From Sinonovacula constricta (taxonomy: Eukaryota > Mollusca > Bivalvia > Cardiida > Solecurtidae), in NCBI GenBank assembly GCA_007844125.1, contig CM017564.1, positions 22,569,563 to 22,633,562 of the forward strand: a DNA stretch of 64,000 nt. Direction: 5' to 3'. A model generated the notes under the pieces. The model did not search any database. It saw nothing but the letters and a program-made list of their open reading frames with translations, and was not told the origin of the DNA. Below are positions 1 through 12,115 of this stretch, piece by piece; within the stretch, counting starts at the first letter, position 1, and every line of letters starts with the position of its first letter. The translations under genes and the position numbers were made by a program.

Positions 1-7
1 TGTATTA

Positions 8-92
8 GTGTGTTTGTGTAAATGTGTGTGTGTGTGTGTGTGTGTAAGTGTGTGTGTGTGTGAGTGTGTGTGTGAGTGTGTGTGTGTGTTTC
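8..92. repeat. (TG)n microsatellite
   Basis: Interrupted TG dinucleotide run with occasional TA and GAG interruptions. The short open frame across it is only a Cys/Val repeat shadow. Confidence 0.95.
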
Positions 93-1020
93 CGGCTATT
101 ATTAAGCATTCAGTTATTGATACAGAATTTTGTTTCTTGTTAACATCGGGAAAATATCACTACCGTATGTGTTGTTTAATACATAAAACACACAGGATTC
201 ATGGATACAAGCTGAGGCAATCACAAAATCTATTGCGCTGTCTGCCTGGTCTAGTATATTCTAGTAACTTGGCCATCATTTAATAAACAGAAGTGCTCTT
301 CATTAAGGGATGTGAGTAGATCTGCCTCGACGTCGAATCTGAAATGGTTTAAATACATACATTCCACACTACACTTAGAGGCAAGTTTTCATGACCTATT
401 TCTGAACGTAAAATAACCGAGTTGTTCCAAATGTACGAACACGATGAGTGAATAGAAAGATATATTGGAAAGGAAAGGGTGTAGTGCGGTATAATTATGG
501 AATGAGATTTTACTGATGAATGATTTTCTAAGTTGGTAATGTATCCCTTTACTAAACAGTAGAGGAAAGAATGATACGCAGTCGCAGGTTAGAGTCACAA
601 GAAAATTGTGAGAGGAGGGAAACGAGAGCTAGAAACTTCTCACCTTATCCAAAAATGATAAAATACCTGGCCTATCTTGGATCACATCTCCCGCTAAATG
701 TTAAATAAGAGGAAAGCTTACTCCACAAGGAATAGGTCATTCATTGGAAATCGAACCACATCGGACATATCTGTGTATATCAATGCTCTACAGTATTATC
801 AGATATTTTTACATCAGATGAAAAACTTTCTTCAAATTAAGATTGTCGTTGTACAAAAAAACAAACACACAATACAAAAACAACTACAACAACAACAAAA
901 TAACAATCGGGAAATATGTTTAAATAAGGGCAACACATAAACGTCATTTTTAGCATGGGAGAGAACAGTGAAATTTATATAAAACATTTCAACAAAGCTG
1001 TTTCCCTTTAGTCTTGACTA
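93..1020. other. AT-rich intergenic stretch, nothing recognised
   Basis: No splice-consistent coding segment and no repeat were seen. Small open frames have no recognisable motif. A short A/CAA-rich tract lies near 855-905. Confidence 0.6.
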
Positions 1021-1089
1021 TTTATATCATCAGACCGCACTTTATATTTTAAATCTAATTTAATAAGTAATATTCATGCATATGCATTG

Positions 1090-1240
1090 ATACATGGATG
1101 TAAGGGTTGTGTTGCTATCGGAATTACCAGACCTTATGTGTTGTTATTCGACCGTGTATACATATTCATAAGGAGGCGTGGTCATTACGCCATCGGACCT
1201 TACGCATTTATATATATCAGACCGCACTGGTTTATGTTAA
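1090..1240 (+). mobile_element. dispersed repeat family A, copy 1
   Basis: This segment reads, on the + strand, almost the same as the reverse complement of 22138-22270. Shared landmarks in order are a GTAAGG stretch, CGGAATTA-CAGACCTTA, ATAAGGAGGCGTGGTCAT, CCATCGGA-CTTACG and TATATATCAGACCGCACT. Similarity is roughly 80% by eye over about 140 bp. It carries no coding sequence, so it is either a fragment of a longer element or a short non-autonomous one. The CAGACCTTACG-type motif also recurs in the 57-bp array at 22.5 kb, which ties this copy to that repeat zone. Confidence 0.7.
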
Positions 1241-3124
1241 GCCTCTACGGATAACTGACTTATATATTTTTGTAAACACTTTCTGAACCATGTATCTCTA
1301 ATAATATGTAGACAAAATATAAATTATTACAAGTTTGCTTAATATATTGTGCAAGTGTCACAGCATGGTCATTTTCTAAAGTCTCAAATATTGTATTAAA
1401 AGTAGTACTCGCAAATATGAGGTATTTCTTGTAAATTTGACTTCGTACAAAGCATAGTCACATTCGCATCATACTAATTTGTGTGTCAAGACATATTTGC
1501 AAATAAAGAGAGACCCAGTCGGAAATATGACTCCTATTCGCTATTCGCCGGCCCATCCAAATCATAGGTGAAGGTCAATTTATGGTTCCCAGCTTCATGC
1601 ATGTGTTACAGTGAACAGCCGGGTCAAAGAACAAATGAGAACGAGCAAGTCACTACCGTGTCTTACAGCAAAAATGGCGAATCAGTAGGCGTAGTCTTTT
1701 TATTGAATTATATCATTTCCCTTTAGTGGAACATTTACATAAAAACTTTAAAGTAACATTGAGCGTCAGTGATTGTGATAGAACAGTTTATTGTGACCTT
1801 CCAGCAGCCAGCATTTTCAGCGAGATCGAGTGTTACAGCTTGGGCCAGTCATAGGTAAGATCGATGCTTATAGTTTCCATGTGATGTCATCGACATTGAT
1901 AAGACAGTTGAAGGCTGTCTGTGTGGGCAGAAGCTAATGCAGGCCGAAATCGGGGAAAATCTGCTGTATTAAACTCACCACTGTGTTTTTATTTTTCAGT
2001 CTTTTGACTGAATATTATATCAAAGTTAACAGCTTATATAAAGTATTTAAAATCTCAAAACTATATTTTGATAGTTTAAAAGGTAAAAGAAATAGAACCG
2101 AAAATCATACACTGTTCATTTTGTTTTAAGTATGAGCAAATAGCTTTATTTATTTATGTGTATTACTTCTGTGTGCAAATAAAATTTTCCCTTCTATACA
2201 ATTTATATGAAAATCCATTGAAGTTACCATCAAAGATGGCTGCTAACATAAGGGATTTTCACTGATGTGGAAACTATCTATTCTTCCGCATTGTGACAAC
2301 TTTTGTGCAGGACCTCGGACCAACTAGTGGCCCCAGCCAAGTTAACATGATTTTATTGGCGGATAAGATACCATAAGCTTTCCATATCTTTAGATTGGAC
2401 CTATATGCTTAAGCCTTACCGTTGGCAAGTGGGGGTTAAATCAGCTTAAATTCTTCCACATGCATTACAATTTATATTTTAAAAGATTTTATTTTCATGT
2501 CATTACAATTATATTACAGATTAACCCTAGTCGGTGAGTTTTGATTTAGAGGGTTGAATTCTGCCTTTTGGACAAACAGTCTGAAGGTTAGAATCGTTTG
2601 TGATTTTGTTCAACAGTTACTCATTTTTTGCGGCAATCATGTTTATTTTAATATATTTTATAAATTAGAATGTACTCATTTTAGGTCCTCCACTAGAGGT
2701 GTATTTACAACGTATATACTGTAAACATGCTGAGGATACACTTTCTGTTTACTGTCATGAATTATAGTAATCATAAGCCAGTTGGAATCTATTAATTAAT
2801 ACTCATTTTCAATAGAACTTTACTTGCCCTGGTTGACAACATATTTCCTGCTAAGCTTTAGCTGAATCTAATTGTCATGAGTGATAGAGTACAAATGTTC
2901 TGTCATTGTTACACACTGTAATTGGTTAAACATCACAAACCCACAACCAACAGAAGTACGACTTAAAACATCGAACTAAAGACTAACTATGCAAAGCCTT
3001 TTAATTAAAACTATTTAATCATTATTGTGATAAGCTTGAGTTATTGTGTTTCCCACTGATAAGCTCAGTGCAAGTTGACTATTGGCTAGTTAGCAACACA
3101 TACCATTACCTCTTGTTCTTGCAG
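1241..3124 (+). promoter_or_regulatory. upstream region of TRIM-like gene 1, possible non-coding first exon
   Basis: No coding sequence is seen here. A good donor (ATAG/GTAAGA, GT at 1855-1856) follows a transcript-like stretch, and a strong acceptor (pyrimidine-rich TCTTGTTCTTGCAG, AG at 3123-3124) lies 46 bases before the gene's ATG. A 5' UTR intron of about 1.27 kb joining them is plausible but is inference only. No TATA box or initiator could be picked with confidence. Confidence 0.35.
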
Positions 3125-3169
3125 CACAGACTTCAGTGTACATTAGAGATCTTGTGACAGATAGTAAAT

Positions 3170-3477
3170 ATGGCAAATGCAATGGATGCAGAGAAGTGGT
3201 CAGATGAATATAAAGATCCTAAGTGTTCCATTTGTGCCAAGAAGAAAAATGACCAGAATGCAGATTATTACTGTTCTGACTGCAATAAACATCTGTGTAC
3301 ATCATGCTTAGGTTTTCATAATGATTTGCTTGAAAATCACAATGTAGTGAAAGGACATGGAGACAACAAAGATGTGCTAACCGAGAAATGTGGAAAACAT
3401 GCTGATGAGTTGATAACGTTGTACTGTCGAAAGGATGACGAACTGCTGTGTAGAAAATGTTGCCTCTTGGATCACAG
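3170..3477 (+). CDS. gene 1, exon 1: start codon and tandem B-boxes
   Basis: The ATG at 3170 opens a frame that runs to a donor at 3478 (CACAG/GTCAGT). The first zinc site has Cys19, Cys22, Cys35, Cys38, Cys43, Cys46, His50 and His57. The second has Cys74, His77, Cys86, Asp89, Cys94, Cys97 and His102, and Cys105 from exon 2 may complete it. Spacings fit B-box type fingers. The ATG is preferred because it has an A at -3 (ATAGTAAATATGG) and because the paralogue starts at the equivalent place with an exon of identical length (308 nt). Confidence 0.88.
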
Positions 3478-6400
3478 GTCAGTTATCTTACCTTAAAGGT
3501 GGTATCCAACAGTTTGCCTGTATCTCATAAATGAATCAACATCTTAACCCAATTCTAGGGAATGTGTGCCCAGTTGCGACATAAACTTATACTTTTGTGT
3601 AAGCAAATGCTATTTGAAACATGACCTTATTCTTAGACAATATAAATCAAGAAATATATTGCTGTCCATGTAAAATTCTTTCAAAATCTATAAAAAAGGG
3701 GGTGGGTTCAGCTTAAATATCAGAACTTGTTACCAAGATGATCAGGAAAATATGAACTCAAAAGTAATTGAACACAAGGTTGTCTTAGTTTCTTAATACA
3801 TTTTTCTATTGACAAGTCAGTGGGTTTTATGCTTTTCTTTTCACATGGATAAAAAGGACCAGTCAATACCATTTCGCGGATCTTTTCAGGTAACTATAAT
3901 TTATTCGTTAGCCTTAGAGAAAAATATCGTTCAAACTGTTGAATAGCACCTTTAACATAATGTATATTTTTAAGATTAATCTCAAGGTTCAGTCCCAGAT
4001 CATATTTCAAGTTAAAAGCTCAATAATCAGTTGTAAATTGTGAGCCATTTTCATATATTGCTTTATCAAAATACGCAAATCTTTCATAGGTTTTAATGTA
4101 AATGATGCAATATGGCCATTGTAAGTCTAATCTAGTTACAGTTAGGGCCCACTGTTAAGGTACGTGTGGCTTTAACCCATCTGAGAAAGGGTCAGTGCCT
4201 TAATTCCTCAAGTACTGATGACAAACATAAGTAAATTATGATGTCATCACCCTGGGCAGATGGTGTCATCACGGAATGTTGATGTTATCACACAATAGCA
4301 GAAAACACATGGTTCTTTAAATGTACTTGACCAGAAAAAATAGCAGCAAGGTTAGAAATGCATTCGGATATTCAATGTATTGTATGTAACACTTGATTAA
4401 TGCACATAAATTTGGGACTATGTTGATTTGGTTGGATTAGAAGTTATTTGGCATTTTGTATCAAAACCTTGTAATTTATCCACTGTTTACAGTTTTATTG
4501 CCAATAGTTAATATATAGAAATAAACATTCCATGTAAAAATATACTTATTGTTACTGTTATCATCCGGTGTATGCTTCCTTGTGACACTCTTGACAGTAA
4601 TAATACAAGTGTAAAATATTGTTTTTTGTTTCAAAGGCAACTTCCAATTTTAAAAAACAACAACAAACATTTGTGGCAGGCCTGTATTTGACAGGTAGAG
4701 TCGTTGACTGGCAATGCCATTTACCACATGGGTTTTAGTCATACTCAAGGGCAAACTATTTCATATGGTGTCTTTCAGCCCAGTCGTGTGACTGGGGTTT
4801 CCCTTCATTGTACTATAGTGACAACATTGGGGTCACTGCGATGTACTTCAATGCCATCTTTTTCCCTTTCTTTTCAGGCAATGTCAAGACCCCCAAAATA
4901 TAAGGGATTCCTCTGATGAACTCAATGCTGATCCTGAGTTACAAGCTGTCCCTGCACAATTAAAATCAGCTCTGGACAATATTAACAAATCTATAGAAGC
5001 TTTAGATAAGCACATGGCTAATATTCAGCAGAGTGTTGATGGTTTTCTTAAAGATCTGGAAGACTATGCGAAGAAATTGTTGTCACTAATTAAGGAGCTA
5101 AGAGAGAGGGCCAAGAAGGATATCAAAGGTAAACAAGAAGAGCTTCTTTCAGTCGCCAAACAACACCGACAGGCCTGTGCTTTAACCAGAGATGAAATAA
5201 ACCAACATTTAGACAAAATTACAAAGTCAAAAAACTGGAAAGCCAATATATTTGTCCTCAAAAAGAAAGGTCAGACAATTGCTCCAAAAGTTGATGCTCT
5301 TTATAATGAGTCGGGCAGACTAATTAAGGGACATCAATTCGACTTCAGGACTGAAATGAAGATATTTAACTCCCTGAGCTGTTTCAGTTCTCTTGTTAAG
5401 GAAGTCAACACAAAGGCACAATATATCAGCTCTAAGGGTGCTGTTGGAGGTGAAGCAGACATACCAGTACAGGGAATAGCAAGGAGTCTAGCAGACCGTC
5501 AAGTAGAGAGACCAGTGGAGAAACGGGGAGATATGCTAGTGGTGAGACCAGAAAAGAAACACATCGATGTCAGGATACCAGAGGATAAGAAGACATGTTC
5601 CAGCAGTGGTTGTTGTTATCTTAGTGATGGAAGTCTGGTGGTAGCTGATGGTGCAAACAAAAGACTGAAGCTTGTAAAACCGTCAAGTAGCATGGTGACC
5701 AAGTTCATTGATACAGATGGAAAGCCAACAGACGTATGCTGTATTGGTCCACAAGAGGTAGCAGTAAGTATACTTTTCGTATCTCTTTGATTTGGTTTGG
5801 ATATATACTATCATGTATTATATCGACAGTCAAGATATTCCTTTAATTAAAATAAATATAGATAAAACAGTTGCATGTGCATGATTATTGTAATAACGGG
5901 TGTGGTCAAGTTTATATTATATAACGGTATTCTCCAAAACAAGCTTAAGTTAGCGTCCATGGTTCTGCACATTGTTGCGTGTACTTATTACCTGAGTACT
6001 GGTTCTACCAAGAAAATATCGTTGACATATTGTTTTTATTTGTTGATTATTGTCAGGGGTGTGGCCATTTGCCCCAAATGATAAGGAAAATTGAAAAATC
6101 TTGTCAGAAACTTCAAGAGGTAGAGCCGTGATATTTCATTTATATGTTTCTTTGGTGGCATTGTATTAAGATTGTTCCAATAGTTTTGATCCGTCTAAAG
6201 ACATAGTCGCCAGGAGCGTGACCATAATTCGCATAGGAATATAAGAATATTTAGAAAATCTTAACAGAAAAAAAAACAACACATATTGACAGAAATAATT
6301 TTGAACATTTCATTGTTTGATTGTATTTCATTTCACTCGTGGTCATGTATCACCTAAGTGGCGTAGATTGAATTAACAAGGAATATAAGTGATACACAAC

Positions 6401-9400
6401 AGGTCAGGTGGAAGACAGGTTTAGACGAAATCATTCGACCTGACAATATTATTGAATAAGTCGAAGTGGCCCATTTGCGCCTCTGATAAATCACATGGCC
6501 GCGTGCACTCTTAAAAGAAAGAAAGTGCTGGAGGATAAGATTAAAATCATGTAACAAAATCTTTAACTTTGCCTAGATCTACTTAGATTGGGAATATATA
6601 TTTAATTATTCGGTAATTGTTTGGGGTCTCATAAAGCACCAGATATAGAGAAAATACATTTCAAACTTTGCAGAATACCGTTATGTGTGAAAGAGAGATA
6701 AATAGTAACGATAGCAGATATATACCGAAAGAGGGACGAAATTACGTCACATAAGACATGTACATTTGAATCACTGTTTGCATATATGTACGCGGAATTG
6801 CATGACTTTATTGTAATGGTAACACAAACTATTTCAGGGACCGGAGCTGTGACTGACAAACATTTATTTAAAGTGTAGGAATAATAGATATTTATTTATC
6901 ATTACGTAAACAAAGCAAGCATGTTAACCGAATGATTTGGCTGAACATTACATTCGAAATATGACATATAGTCATGCCCTACGCGACGTATTTGGAACCA
7001 ACGTTTACACTTGGAATGCCGCGACCGTCATTTGGCGTACGTTCAGGAAGGCAGGAGAGAAGCTGATGTGTGTTCAGTATCAGAATTGATAAATATTATA
7101 CATAAGTACCGTATGCGAAGTGTAAGTTTGGGATCGCTTTGGGGTCAATCTGGTCAAGGTCACTGTTGCTATGAATATATTTCACAGTATGTTGTTATTG
7201 TAGTGCTCTTTTTGATAAGAAAAACATGACCCTGGTAAGAAAAGAGATTGTGAGATAATAAAGGGCAGTTTCTTTAAAAACACAACAGTCAAACATGTAT
7301 TGTACAAGTAAGTTGTAAGCCTAGCTGCCACACAAAGGACAGCCTAAAATGGCTCCTTAAGACAAGTTAGCTGCTTAATACAAAATGTGACATTATTGAT
7401 TGTTTGCCTGTTACTGTGTGCATGAATCTTTACAAAAAGTATAAAAAAGTAGATCTACTGCAAAGTGCTGTATTAATAGATATTTAATCCAGCAACATAA
7501 TTGCTTTTACGTGTTAACATGATTAATAGTACCAGAAGTGTCACACTTAATCAAAGAAAATATTGCTCCATTATCAGTAGTCTGTTTACTTCCACTACAA
7601 AGCATACTATTTTCATTTATTTACATCAAATTTATACTGAGTGTTCCTTATTCAGGGAGCAATATGATTTCGAATGGTGCGATTCTTTTAAAACTGTTCT
7701 TTAAGAAAACCAGCAAGGAGTGTGTTATTAGACAAAGCAAATCATTTTAAACATAGTTTAAACAATATTGGTATCACAAAAAACGAAACTGCACATGTCT
7801 ACATGTAGTCAAGTTAATTTGGTCGGGTCAGTCTATGCATAAATTAACTCGCTCATAAATAATGCTTTTGCTACCCGTTTCACTATTTTGCTCCAACTGT
7901 CCGATAGATTATAACTTAAAATCGATCCCGATTGGTAGATCGGGGCAGTTAAGTATGATAATGATGACAAGTGGGTGGAGAGCAGGGGATTAACGCTCAC
8001 GCATACATTGCGCGAACGCAACTGACGATTGGCCCATGCTAATTGACCGGTAACTAGGAAAAACGGTTACAGAAGAATTAAAACTTTCAAAGGTTCAAAC
8101 TTTAGAAGCTACCTTAACAATGTTCCGTTTTACACACACATACAACATGAGATCAAAAGCAATAGGTCAATAAATAGATGAAAATAAGTGTTAAGCAAGT
8201 TGTCGACACGTCGTGTACTGAATTTCGGTTTTTATTGTTGTTTAAGACCTTTTTTCCATTGACAGGAGATAAGATTTCGATGCCAGTTTGTACTGCCCTA
8301 TCTATGAAGAAAGTACATAAACATGAGGTTTACAATGTTAATTGTTAGAATTCTCCCTAAATAACTACACGTTAGGTTCATTTTATTATTGTCTGACGAT
8401 GATATTGATTGAGATATAGTCCGGCAGATGAAACATCAATATTGATTCCAACTTTAACATCGATTCTATGATCGACAAAGAAGTAATTATGGGTGCGATA
8501 TTCTTAAAATTTGACTTCCTCCCCCCCCCCCCACCCCCAACCCACCCAGCGCATCAAAAACCCAGCTACGCCCCAGCATTGTACTTAACATATATCTATC
8601 ATGACAGACGGTAAATAGAACGCACAATATCAAATGGTGTGCGATACAATACAAATCAAAATTGGCTTGATTTATCCTCCGAAATTGTACACATTGGTGG
8701 TAGTAAGCCTAACAAGTAGTATGCCTACCACAGGTTATCGCGTACATGTATACAAACAGTTGTACACATTTCATACGTCACGCGACAAAATATGACGTCA
8801 TAAATATTTGAAAAACAACAAGTTGAGCGTTCATGAAATCAGCCAAAGTGAGATGGATTCTGTGCGGTCTTGAGGAAAATTGTATAAAGATATCTTGTTA
8901 AGTATAAGTTTGAATATTATAATAATACTTATAAATCTATGCCTTTTTATATTGCTTTATGCTTAAATTTGGTTAAAATACTGTTCAAAAACCATGGCTA
9001 TGTTTTGATCTCTGTTTCTAGACACAGTGCATTTTTCACATTTGCTGTGCATCTCTAGTAGACTTTCTTCGGTTTTTGATTCAGAGAGCAATACGTAACT
9101 AAATTTAGCTCAATTTTAAATGTTGATTTCATTTTATTGAAGTTATTGCAAATTGTTGCATACATGACCATGTGTTTACATTTCCACACTTTCAGACACA
9201 AATGGCGACTTTCCCCCGTATTCAAGTTTAACAGAGCTAGGAGGACAGCGAGTGTAACAAGTGTACAAATTGTATATTCGGGTGGTTATTAAGTCGTACT
9301 TTTCCAATATTTAGACGAGGCACTGGCAAGCTGACCGCCTGAAAACACTGAAGATTGACATTTTACTAGCATTTGTTTACAATTTCATTTAAATGTTTAT

Positions 9401-10468
9401 CTGCTTTACATGTCTATATTTTCAGGTTGTTGTGTGGATGATTATTTTGCCGGCCATGTTTACTCCACCACAAACAAAATGACCAAACTTGTGCCACGAC
9501 ATAAAGGCCTGTATTCACCAAGCATTGCTTATTGCAAGTCACGACTTGAGCCCACGTCACCATTTCATTTCAAGAAAACTAAGATTTTGTATGAAGTTAA
9601 ATTGTGACTTTAGGCTCAAAAATAGAAAAGTTAAATTATCATGCAACATCTCAGACTTATAGCTAAATATACGCTGAAGATTTTGTGAAATTAAATCCAT
9701 GAATTTAACAAGTATTACTTTAAGAATGGTTGGTGTATACGGGCCAAAGACTTTATTTATGTTCTGTTTTCCCTCCCTCTATTTTCAGCTTTCATCATTT
9801 ACAAACATGGCCGCAGACGTATATTTTGTCACCAACACAATCTGTTCATTTACAATGTTTTACTCTGGTCAACATTTCTGTATTTCCAGGTTGCCTTCTC
9901 TGGTTCTACCCAAGTCCACGTGTATAACACCGAAAGTCTGACCAGGACACGAACCGTCGAGTTGGGACATGGGACCGAGTGGATCGCTTGTCATGGCGGA
10001 CTGCTGTACTGTGCTGTGTATGGTGGTGACATCTTGTATGTACACGACGTGAGGAGTGGCAGGAAGCTGCGGAAGATCTCCAAGGACACCGACGGCCGGG
10101 AACTGTTCTCTGACATCCGACACATCGCCGTGAACAGTTCCGGCGACCGACTCTATGTGGCTGACTATGAAAGAGGTCTTGTATGTGTCGGCACGGACGG
10201 GAGGGAGATATTCTGTCTCTCCGAGGAGGATCTCGGACTGACTTTTGTCACGGGTGTGACCACTGACCATCACGGTCACGTGTTTGTATGTGGCTGGAGC
10301 TCACAGAACGTAGTCAAGGTGACCGAGGATGGTCACGTGGTAGGTCAGATATTGTCCGAGGAAGATGGAATCACGTGGCGTCCATGGTGCCTCAGTTATG
10401 ATGTGAACAGGAGTCGGTTGTATGTCGGAGGGAGGAGTGATCAGCTTCTGATGGTGGAATGGCAGTAA
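3170..10468 (+). CDS. TRIM-like gene 1: RING-less B-box / coiled-coil / NHL-like propeller protein
   Basis: Three exons join at 3170-3477, 4878-5763 and 9890-10468 to give 1773 nt, a 590-residue protein. All junctions are GT-AG. The first splits an Arg codon (AG/G) and the second falls between codons. Domain order is two B-box zinc fingers (about residues 19-57 and 74-105), a Lys/Glu-rich coiled coil (about 120-265), a low-complexity linker (about 290-335) and NHL-like beta-propeller repeats (about 340-590). There is no RING finger, so ubiquitin ligase activity is not expected from this chain alone. By family resemblance it belongs with the expanded TRIM45/TRIM56/TRIM71-like proteins annotated in bivalves, often discussed as innate-immune or scaffold proteins; no function is shown here. 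The exon chain is inferred by reading frame and by comparison with the paralogue at 58.2 kb. Confidence 0.82.
3478..4877 (+). other. gene 1, intron 1
   Basis: AT-rich 1.4 kb intron with a GT donor and a TTTCCCTTTCTTTTCAG acceptor. No repeats or coding segments were recognised. The short open frame at 4704-4916 overlaps the acceptor and is not coding. Confidence 0.75.
4878..5763 (+). CDS. gene 1, exon 2: coiled coil, linker and first propeller blade
   Basis: It starts right after the TTCAG acceptor, and the first base completes the split Arg codon. The chain runs through an acidic and Leu-rich segment, then a Lys/Glu/Leu heptad-rich stretch (around LEDYAKKLLSLIKELRER) typical of TRIM coiled coils. 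A charged linker follows, with arginine-rich patches (VERPVEKRGD), and then an NHL-like strand set with the pattern YLSDGSLVVADG. It ends at QEVA before a GTAAGT donor. The paralogue's exon 2 ends at the same QEVA/GTAAGT point. Confidence 0.87.
5764..9889 (+). other. gene 1, intron 2
   Basis: 4.1 kb intron between a phase-0 donor (GTAAGTATA) and the acceptor TATTTCCAG/GTT. It contains a C13 run at about 8519-8533 followed by a C-rich tract. Other acceptor-like TTTTCAG sites occur near 9420 and 9785. No open segment in it looks coding, but an alternative exon cannot be excluded. Confidence 0.7.
9890..10468 (+). CDS. gene 1, exon 3: C-terminal NHL-like beta-propeller
   Basis: The frame opens at the acceptor and ends at TAA 10466-10468, coding 192 residues. 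Repeated blade signatures are visible: a LLYCAVYGGDILYVHDV segment, then GDRLYVADYERGLVCV, then GHVFVCGWSSQNVVKV, then SRLYVGGRSDQLLMV. Junction residues (QEVA then VAFSG) read naturally through the splice. This exon is visibly richer in G+C than exons 1-2 and the surrounding DNA. Minus-strand open frames across it are shadows. Confidence 0.85.
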   Translation, partial: VAFSGSTQVHVYNTESLTRTRTVELGHGTEWIACHGGLLYCAVYGGDILYVHDVRSGRKLRKISKDTDGRELFSDIRHIAVNSSGDRLYVADYERGLVCVGTDGREIFCLSEEDLGLTFVTGVTTDHHGHVFVCGWSSQNVVKVTEDGHVVGQILSEEDGITWRPWCLSYDVNRSRLYVGGRSDQLLMVEWQ

Positions 10469-10931
10469 AGTTTATATTAGTTTTAATTGATGTAACGTAA
10501 ACATTAAATATTGCTGGACATTTTGTTTTTATTTGTGTTTATACTTTTGTTGCTAATTGTGATTTTATGAATAAGTGACTTGTTATAAAAGTGTGATTAA
10601 ATCAACATTTTAGCCGAAAAAATCAATCGACATTTTGTTTAGGGTGTTTAGGTTTTGTTAAACGTGTATTTAAAACTCGGTTCTCATGTAAATGTTACAG
10701 ATAAGTATGTAGTTGATGTATTGTTGTATTGGCATTAAATATTTTATACAAATGTTCCTACAATTAACGTTTATTTAAATTCAGTTTGATGTTTACATCT
10801 CAGTTCGCCATGTTTGTTTATTTTACATCAGCACCAAAACAGTGACGTCATTAAGCATGATGTGACGTCATCACACTCGGATAATACGTTTTCCCGCAAA
10901 ATTAACAAAAAGACGCGACGTTATCAATAAA
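10469..10931 (+). terminator. gene 1 3' UTR with candidate poly(A) signals
   Basis: An ATTAAA variant lies at 10503-10508, about 35 bases after the stop, and a canonical AATAAA at 10926-10931. Either could serve; no cleavage site can be placed from sequence alone. Confidence 0.4.
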
Positions 10932-12007
10932 TTACTGCATTGCTGAATTATTTGGCATTCATATCAGATTTCTTCATAATTAAATGCATTTTCAATTCAA
11001 ACATTCATAATACTATTCGCATTTTATGTTTCGTGTCACATGTAGCGATATACAAATGATGTCCGAAAGTTGTTATATAAACAATCACCAACCGATTTTA
11101 GATGTTATTTGGTTGAAACAATCGTAGACGTAACCAACAAGCTGTCAATTTTACTACATAGAGTATAGTATCTAGTTAGTATATAATATTTATAGCACAT
11201 ACACTTCACAAACAATTAACAACTATGAGATGCGAGGTTCAGTTAGGATTGTGCATAACTGTTATATCTACAGCAGATCAAATATCAGTGAAGATCCATT
11301 CTTAAGTTGATTAAGAAGATAAATGCATTGTTCACTACTTTTAAATAGATGTGACGAGTTTATATTAAAATCAAAATTGATCATGAATTTAGTTATACCG
11401 ATTAAATATTGCATTAGTAGTTTCAGCTAGAGCATTTTTTTTATTTACGCGGAACTAGACTTCTAACAGTTGTTTGACAATTAAAATATTGGTTGTATGT
11501 ATGCGACACCCAACCCTCTTGGACTTTTATAGAATGCTCGTAGGTGCGTTTTCAAAAATATATCGGGACGAATCGATAACTGTTGTATTGTATGTATTGC
11601 TGTTGTTTTTAGAAAGAATGGGCGGTCTGGACATTGGTTAACATACAGTTTATGTGTACACGTTCCGCACTACATTTTTTAATATTTCGTCATTGTCAGG
11701 CCAAATATTGTTCATTGTATTGTTCACACTACATGTTGATTTCAAATATTGCATATGTTTAGAATTAATGAGTGTTCAGTTTATTATGAGAAATATGCAC
11801 GTTTATGCAAGAAATATGCACGTGATATGTAATCGAGAAAACGCTGTTTAAATGTATACTAGTTAGATTGAGTTTTCTTTAGGTAATTAAGCTTGAAGAA
11901 CGCTATTAAGTGTTTGCTTTGTTTAACTCAATTGCAATCGATTCTTTTGTAGAAAAACACAATTGACTTTGAATTTTTTTCCTGATTTTGCCAAAAATAC
12001 TTAAGCG
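10932..12007. other. AT-rich intergenic stretch, nothing recognised
   Basis: No splice-consistent coding segment or tandem repeat seen. The open frame at 11654-11851 has no recognisable motif. Confidence 0.6.
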
Positions 12008-12115
12008 GATCGAGAGGTCGCGGGTTCAAACCCCTACCGGGTCAAACCAAAGACCAGGTTCAGTCCCTGGGCACCTCATAAGTGCCCCTGTGCTATATTG
12101 ATAGAAATGTCGCTG
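12008..12115 (+). mobile_element. 5'-truncated tRNA-derived SINE remnant
   Basis: It contains a clear RNA polymerase III B-box-like core (GGTCGCGGGTTCAAACCCC) followed by a CCGGGTCAAACC tail of the kind found behind tRNA-derived SINE heads. No matching A-box is present upstream, so it is truncated and cannot be an active tRNA gene. Family name unknown. Confidence 0.5.

Noticed and set aside
9869..10279. 136-codon minus-strand frame opposite gene 1 exon 3
   Set aside because: Shadow of the GC-rich propeller exon, whose plus-strand frame carries the recognisable NHL-like blades.
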